From the NCBI GenBank assembly GCA_035508595.1, contig DATJMR010000026.1:1-10157 (forward strand): 10,157 bases of DNA, read 5' to 3'. Positions 6,879 through 10,157 of the stretch are shown here, piece by piece. The notes beneath the pieces were generated by a model. That model was given only the letters and a program-made list of their open reading frames with translations. It had not been told where the DNA came from and did not search any database. Position 1 is the first letter of the stretch, and each line of letters opens with the position of its first letter. This DNA comes from Dyella_B sp035508595. GTDB taxonomy: Bacteria; Pseudomonadota; Gammaproteobacteria; Xanthomonadales; Rhodanobacteraceae. The translations under genes and the position numbers were made by a program.

Positions 6879-7540
6879 GTTGGATCCCTTGGAATCATGT
6901 AGCCCACGCCACGAATGGTACGGATGGCATCGAAGCTCAGCTTGCGGCGCAAGGCGTGGATCTGCACTTCCAGCGCGCTGCTACCTACGGCGTTATCCAA
7001 CCCGTACAGCGAATTTTCCAAATGCTCGCGGCGCACGATGCGACCGGCGCGCTCCATCAAGATTCTCAATAGCGAAAATTCGCGCCGCGTGAGTTCGATT
7101 CGCTTGCCGCGATACTCCGCTTCGCACGTACCGATATCCAGACTGATCACGCCCACGTCGATGCGATTGGCCGCCAGACCTTGCGCGCGGCGCGTCAGCG
7201 AACGAATGCGCGCGCTCAGTTCCTCGACGTGAAACGGCTTGACCAGATAATCGTCCGCGCCGGCATCAAGGCCGCGCACGCGCGCCTCCAATCCATCGCG
7301 CGCGGTCATCACGATCACCGGCGTGTTGACGTGCGAGCGGCGCGCTTCGGCCAGCACTTCCAGGCCATCCTTGTTGGGCAAACCCAGGTCCAGCAAAACC
7401 AGGTCCGCCGTCTGATCGCGCATGGCCAGCAGCGCTTCACGGCCATCGCGCAGCCAGGTCACCGCATAGGACAGCCGCTCCAGCGCCTGCTGAATGGCTC
7501 CGCCCAACTGCAAATCGTCTTCGACCAGAATGATGTGCAT
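6875..7540 (-). CDS. OmpR/PhoB-family response regulator, QseB/PmrA-like
   Basis: The product is 221 residues, full length for the family. The receiver domain (1 to about 115) has the acidic pair Asp8-Asp9, the phosphorylation site Asp51 (LVLLDLGLP), Thr79 and Lys101. The C-terminal winged-helix DNA-binding domain (about 125-219) includes ELTRREFSLLRILM and the recognition/wing region ALEVQIHALRRKL...IRTIRGVGYMI. The ATG at 7540 has GAGG five to six bases upstream. It is the first gene of the minus-strand block and is followed directly by its kinase. The receiver starts MHIILVEDDLQLGGAI, the style of the QseB/PmrA/TctD group, whose regulators often autoregulate; candidate control elements in the upstream gap are listed separately. 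Targets are unknown. Confidence 0.94.
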   Translation of the reverse strand: MHIILVEDDLQLGGAIQQALERLSYAVTWLRDGREALLAMRDQTADLVLLDLGLPNKDGLEVLAEARRSHVNTPVIVMTARDGLEARVRGLDAGADDYLVKPFHVEELSARIRSLTRRAQGLAANRIDVGVISLDIGTCEAEYRGKRIELTRREFSLLRILMERAGRIVRREHLENSLYGLDNAVGSSALEVQIHALRRKLSFDAIRTIRGVGYMIPRDPT

Positions 7541-7578
7541 ATACCTCGTTTACCTTCGGCCTACTCTGCGAGAGGTAT
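7541..7578 (-). promoter_or_regulatory. Inverted repeat that could sequester the response-regulator Shine-Dalgarno
   Basis: On the minus strand ATACCTC (7578-7572) is complementary to GAGGTAT (7547-7541), which carries the GAGG Shine-Dalgarno and abuts the ATG at 7540. In RNA this would be a 7-bp stem with a 24-nt loop. It would matter only if transcription starts upstream of 7578, which I cannot establish. As DNA it is also an inverted repeat with a 24-bp spacer. Confidence 0.4.
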
Positions 7579-7608
7579 TGTCCCAACGCGTTATTGTGTG
7601 GAGATTAG

Positions 7609-7625
7609 CTTAGGGCGGACTTACC
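7609..7625 (+). promoter_or_regulatory. Candidate PmrA/QseB-like direct-repeat box
   Basis: CTTAGG at 7609-7614 and CTTACC at 7620-7625 form a direct repeat with exactly 11-bp periodicity (N5 spacer), the geometry known for PmrA boxes (CTTAAK-N5-CTTAAK). The half-sites match 5/6 and 4/6. It lies 69 bp upstream of the response-regulator start and 57 bp upstream of the divergent dehydrogenase start. Short matches like this can be chance. Confidence 0.35.
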
Positions 7626-7681
7626 GGATGGCCGAGGGTTGCCCGGAGTTCAGCCCTGTCTGCCACTGGGGAGATACCTGC

Positions 7682-8650
7682 ATGAAGGCCCTGCAATTCA
7701 GCCGCTACGGCACGCCCGATGTGTTGGAGTACGTGGAGGTGCCCAAGCCCGGCATACGCGCGGATACGGCCTTGGTGCGGGTTTACGGCGCGTCCGTCAA
7801 TCCCAGCGACGTAAAGAATGTATCCGGCCATTTTTCGCAGACCACGCTGCCGCGCATACCCGGCCGTGATTTCAGCGGCGTGGTGGAAGAAGGCCCCGCG
7901 GCATGGCAGGGCATGGAGGTCTGGGGCACTGGCGGCGATATCGGCTTTACGCGCGACGGCACGCATGCCCAGTACATCAGCGTGCCGGTTGGCGCCTTGG
8001 TGCGCAAACCCGCCGCGCTCGATCATGCGCAAGCATCGGCCATCGGCGTCAATTTTGTGGTCGCGTGGCTGGGCGTGGTGGACTACGCGCAATTGCGCGA
8101 AGGAGAAACCGTTGCGGTGATCGGCGCCGGCGGCGGCGTGGGTGGCGCGGTGACGCAGATCGCCCACTCCCTGGGTTGCCGCGTCATTGGCATCGATCGG
8201 CATCCCATCGATGCCGGCTCGCCCGCCGGCAAGCGCATCCACGATTTCGTTTCGTTCGATGAGCACACGGTGGCTCAATTGCACGGCATTTCAGGCCTTT
8301 CCGATGGCGTCGATGTGGTGTTCGACAGCGTGGGCGGTGTTGCCTTCGAAACCGCGCTTGGACTGGCCAAGCGTCGCGGCCGCGTGGTGGAAATCAGCGC
8401 CACGGGGAAACGCCGCGTGGAATTGGATCTCATCGATTTCTATCACAATGAAACCCAACTGCTCGGCGCGGACAGCGCGAAACTCGGCGTGATGGAATCC
8501 GCGCGGTTGATGCAAGCCGTTGCGCGCGGTTTCGACAACGGAAAATTCGATGCGCCGGTGATCGCGCATCGCTATTCGCTCGAACAGGGACGCGAGGCGT
8601 ACGAGATGGTGGCCAAAGGCACGCTGGGGCGTGTCGTGATCGAGCCCTGA
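7682..8650 (+). CDS. Zinc-independent MDR-family dehydrogenase / NADPH:quinone reductase-like
   Basis: The product is 322 residues from the ATG at 7682, with GGGGAG about 8 nt upstream. The frame is open far upstream, but that stretch is antisense to the response regulator and carries no family sequence, so the start MKALQFSRYGTPDVLEYVEVPKPG is clear. The N-terminal GroES-like domain has the NPSDVKNVSG and IPGRDFSGVV (59-68) motifs of quinone oxidoreductases; the NAD(P)-binding Rossmann domain carries VIGAGGGVGGAVTQIA (about 146-161) and the DSVGG loop (215-219). The cysteine-rich structural zinc lobe and the catalytic GHE zinc motif of alcohol dehydrogenases are absent. Expected chemistry is NADPH-dependent reduction of quinones or activated alkenes in the cytosol. 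It is divergent from the response regulator and shares a 141-bp promoter region with it, so co-regulation is possible but unproved. Confidence 0.9.
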   Translation: MKALQFSRYGTPDVLEYVEVPKPGIRADTALVRVYGASVNPSDVKNVSGHFSQTTLPRIPGRDFSGVVEEGPAAWQGMEVWGTGGDIGFTRDGTHAQYISVPVGALVRKPAALDHAQASAIGVNFVVAWLGVVDYAQLREGETVAVIGAGGGVGGAVTQIAHSLGCRVIGIDRHPIDAGSPAGKRIHDFVSFDEHTVAQLHGISGLSDGVDVVFDSVGGVAFETALGLAKRRGRVVEISATGKRRVELDLIDFYHNETQLLGADSAKLGVMESARLMQAVARGFDNGKFDAPVIAHRYSLEQGREAYEMVAKGTLGRVVIEP

Positions 8651-8658
8651 TGCATTTA

Positions 8659-8694
8659 TTTCCGTCACCTGGGTGAAAGCCGGGGCAACGGAAA
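8659..8694. terminator. Possible stem-loop between convergent genes
   Basis: TTTCCGT (8659-8665) pairs with ACGGAAA (8688-8694), a 7-bp stem starting 9 bp after the dehydrogenase stop; the loop contains a smaller TCAC/GTGA dyad. There is no T-run. It sits in the 90-bp gap between convergent genes, where a terminator is expected. Confidence 0.35.
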
Positions 8695-8740
8695 ATGTCG
8701 GCAGGCGGAGAAGGTTTTCGAGCCGGGGCTAAACCTGCCC

Positions 8741-9052
8741 TTACGCGTCAGCAGCACCGTTTTTAGGCTTTCGCCCGCGGCGTGGTTTGGCATCGGCCTG
8801 TGCGATCAGGCTTTGCAGGTAGGCAATACCCTCTTCTTCCGGAAAAAACGACACCACGTCCGCCAGGGTCAGATGATGGCGTTCGCGCAATGTCAGAAAC
8901 TCCTGCTTAGCCCTCTCCATAGCTGACACGGCAGCTTGTTTGGCTGTCTGCTTTTTGGTCGGACGCGGCTCGGTCGAACGCTGCTCGATCTGCTTGTCGA
9001 GGGCGGCAAGTTCTTCCTGGAAGCGGCGAAAGGCGTCTTTCTGGAGGCTCAT
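8741..9052 (-). CDS. Small coiled-coil protein with AT-hook-like basic tail (possibly H-NS-like)
   Basis: The product is 103 residues. I do not recognise a named family with certainty. Residues 1-60 are charged and helical, rich in Glu, Lys, Arg and Gln, and probably coiled-coil (FQEELAALDKQIEQR, AMERAKQEFLTLRERH). Residues 61-83 (LTLADVVSFFPEEEGIAYLQSLI) form a more hydrophobic segment. Residues 90-97 (PRRGRKPK) resemble an AT-hook core or the RGRPP/RGRKP region of Xanthomonas/Burkholderia H-NS-type proteins. The overall plan, an N-terminal oligomerising helix then a basic DNA-binding tail, is like H-NS/MvaT proteins, but the typical WxGRGRxPxW C-terminal domain is absent. The ATG at 9052 lacks a Shine-Dalgarno sequence. 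Coding status is supported by the gap it fills between neighbours and its biased composition. A nucleoid-binding role is inference. Confidence 0.6.
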   Translation of the reverse strand: MSLQKDAFRRFQEELAALDKQIEQRSTEPRPTKKQTAKQAAVSAMERAKQEFLTLRERHHLTLADVVSFFPEEEGIAYLQSLIAQADAKPRRGRKPKNGAADA

Positions 9053-9374
9053 GGCGACAGGGGATGCTGCGGGACCGGTTATTATCTCATACCGCGCACG
9101 GCTTACCCATTCGCCAACCTGACTGCCGGGGATATGGGCTGAAAAACGTTTTCATAGGAGAATATGAAAGCGTGACGCAACTCCCGTTCTGATTCTGCAT
9201 CTTCACGTTTCAAAGCACCTCGCTGCGTATGATCTCCATTAATGCCGGTCTTTTGAGACCTGCGTAAGCTGCGCCAGTGGCACGATCTAAGCATTGCATG
9301 GTCTAGCATCGTCGGAAGTCATACCGCTCAAGGACGGCTTGGGGTGCGGTAAGTCAAAGCCCAGGGACGCAAAA
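9053..9374. other. 322-bp intergenic region between divergent genes
   Basis: No convincing gene is seen here; the 68-codon minus-strand frame at 9103-9309 lacks family features. The region should hold the promoters of both divergent neighbours. Visible items are a perfect AAAACGTTTT palindrome at 9143-9152, a small hairpin GGTCT-TTTG-AGACC at 9247-9260, a TATGAT -10-like hexamer at 9228-9233 on the plus strand without a good -35, and an AGGGA Shine-Dalgarno at 9363-9367 serving the gene at 9375. The stretch is less GC-rich than the flanking genes. Confidence 0.5.
9081..9089 (-). promoter_or_regulatory. Candidate extended -10 promoter for the small basic protein gene
   Basis: On the minus strand TGA-GATAAT (9089-9081) matches an extended -10 element (TGN plus a hexamer 5/6 to TATAAT). 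It would place a start near 9074 and a leader of about 22 nt before the ATG at 9052. No -35 hexamer is seen at normal spacing. Confidence 0.3.
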
Positions 9375-10157
9375 ATGCTGAAGTCCATTGCCGATAACAG
9401 GTGGTTGCGCCAGGCGGCTGTGTTCGCCGCCTATGTCATTGCCTATTTGTTGCTGCGTCCGTATTCGAACGGTGTCTGGGCTATTACCGGCGGACTGCGC
9501 CTGAGTGTTTTGTTGCTGCTCCCCTATCGTTATTGGCCGGTGCTTGCGTTAGCCGATGTCGGGCCGCTTGTTTACGACAATTATCCGTGCCTGGCGCAAT
9601 ACGGCCTCACCTGGACCATTTGCAATTCGATTCCGCCCATTTTGTATGCGATGCCCGTGGTGTGGTGGTGCCGGCGCGAACTGGCGATGTTTCCGTCCAA
9701 ACGGTTGGTACGGGTCAATGCCCTGCTCCTATGCGTCACGCTGGTTTCGCTGGTGTGGGCCATCACCACGCTGGCTGTGCTGGCTACGGTGTCGCCGCCG
9801 TCCGTCGCCGCGCCGCCGTATCACATCCACAAGCTGGACGTGGTGCAGATCTTTCTGGGCAAGTACGCCGGCATCCTTACCGTGCTTCCGATGGTATTGG
9901 TGCTGAAGCTGCAGAAATCCGCACCATGGCAACAACGGTTGCTTGGCTGGGCGCGCAGTCAATTGGCGCTGGAATCACTGGTGCTGCTGTTGCCGACGCT
10001 GGCCGTTCTCTATTGGGTGAATCACCGTGCCTCGCTCGATGCGAAACAAGTCATTCGCATGGCGATGTTCTTGCCCGTCGCGTGGCTCACCATCAAACAC
10101 GGATGGCGCGCGGCGGCCATTGGTATTACCGCGGTGATGACCACCATTTTCATGGAT
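9375..10157 (+). CDS. Multi-pass membrane protein, MASE1-like sensor region; 3' end outside window
   Basis: An ATG at 9375 opens a frame with no stop to the window end (261 residues visible). A Shine-Dalgarno AGGGA lies 7 nt upstream. The visible part is almost all membrane: hydrophobic spans at about residues 12-29, 40-60, 78-98, 114-138, 155-178, 198-216 and 226-256. The pattern LRLSVLLLLPYRYWPVLALADVGP and later VVQIFLGKYAGILTVLPMVLVL resembles the MASE1 integral-membrane sensor domain (family motif W-x-lGD-x-x-Gillv-x-P), although Lys replaces the usual Asp. MASE1 domains normally sit at the N-terminus of histidine kinases or GGDEF/EAL proteins, so a cytosolic signalling output is expected beyond the window edge. 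That output is not visible, so the enzyme class cannot be stated. The membrane protein call is certain; MASE1 is probable. Confidence 0.7.
   Translation, partial: MLKSIADNRWLRQAAVFAAYVIAYLLLRPYSNGVWAITGGLRLSVLLLLPYRYWPVLALADVGPLVYDNYPCLAQYGLTWTICNSIPPILYAMPVVWWCRRELAMFPSKRLVRVNALLLCVTLVSLVWAITTLAVLATVSPPSVAAPPYHIHKLDVVQIFLGKYAGILTVLPMVLVLKLQKSAPWQQRLLGWARSQLALESLVLLLPTLAVLYWVNHRASLDAKQVIRMAMFLPVAWLTIKHGWRAAAIGITAVMTTIFMD

Noticed and set aside
5841..6902. 353-codon plus-strand open frame opposite the sensor kinase
   Set aside because: It is an antisense shadow of a fully motif-supported kinase in GC-rich DNA; composition is rich in Arg, Gln and His with no domain pattern.
7181..7681. 167-codon N-terminal extension of the dehydrogenase frame
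   Set aside because: It overlaps the response regulator in antisense and has no family similarity; the ATG at 7682 has a Shine-Dalgarno and the canonical MDR N-terminus.
8679..8729. Short direct repeat AGCCGGGGC (two copies about 40 bp apart)
   Set aside because: Nine bases of GC-rich sequence recur easily by chance, with no further copies and no associated mobile element.
9103..9309. 68-codon minus-strand frame in the intergenic region
   Set aside because: No Shine-Dalgarno, no recognisable domain, and composition typical of non-coding shadow frames; it also overlaps the likely promoter area.
9350..9390. GGGACGCAAA string resembling the core of a c-di-GMP-I (GEMM) riboswitch, upstream of a possible signalling gene
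   Set aside because: The matching 5' CACAGGGCAAACC half and the paired P1/P2 stems are absent, and the string runs directly into the Shine-Dalgarno and ATG; probably coincidence.

Overview
The window is about 10 kb of GC-rich (roughly 60% by eye) bacterial chromosome from a Gram-negative. It encodes a type V autotransporter, an exported beta-propeller, an OmpR-type two-component pair with a periplasmic sensor, and a MASE1-like membrane sensor. The protein style resembles Xanthomonadales (Rhodanobacteraceae such as Dyella, Luteibacter or Rhodanobacter). That assignment is inference from protein flavour, not a search result. No rRNA, tRNA, CRISPR array, insertion sequence or phage gene is visible.

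Layout. (1) 3-1436 (+) is the 3' part of an autotransporter: passenger end, a perfect (Pro-Thr)12 linker, and an outer-membrane beta-barrel. (2) 1494-2525 (+) is an exported YncE/YVTN-type beta-propeller. It ends at a strong hairpin (2541-2564) that separates it from the convergent block that follows. (3) 7540 down to 2576 (-) is a compact block: response regulator, sensor kinase (4-nt overlap), an 82-bp gap, ABC ATPase, then two paralogous ABC-2 permeases, joined by stop/start overlaps of one base. The last member, 2 bp after the second permease, is a short ORF that looks like the C-terminal half of a MurR/RpiR SIS-domain regulator without its DNA-binding half. (4) 7682-8650 (+) is a zinc-independent quinone-oxidoreductase-like dehydrogenase, divergent from the response regulator. 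(5) 8741-9052 (-) is a small coiled-coil protein with an AT-hook-like basic tail. (6) 9375 to the window end (+) is the N-terminal part of a multi-pass membrane protein resembling a MASE1 sensor domain, cut by the window edge.

How the genes may work together. The two-component pair and the ABC exporter lie on one strand with tight spacing. They are best read as a sense-and-respond module in which a QseC/PmrB-like kinase senses an envelope signal and its regulator controls the exporter. The 141-bp divergent intergenic region holds two candidate control elements. One is an inverted repeat that could sequester the response regulator's Shine-Dalgarno sequence. The other is an 11-bp-spaced CTTA direct repeat resembling a PmrA/QseB-type box, which could link the oxidoreductase to the same regulator. 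The most unusual items are the truncated RpiR remnant fused to the end of the operon and these two candidate regulatory elements. Nothing here is a clearly new system; the TCS-ABC block is the best candidate for follow-up.
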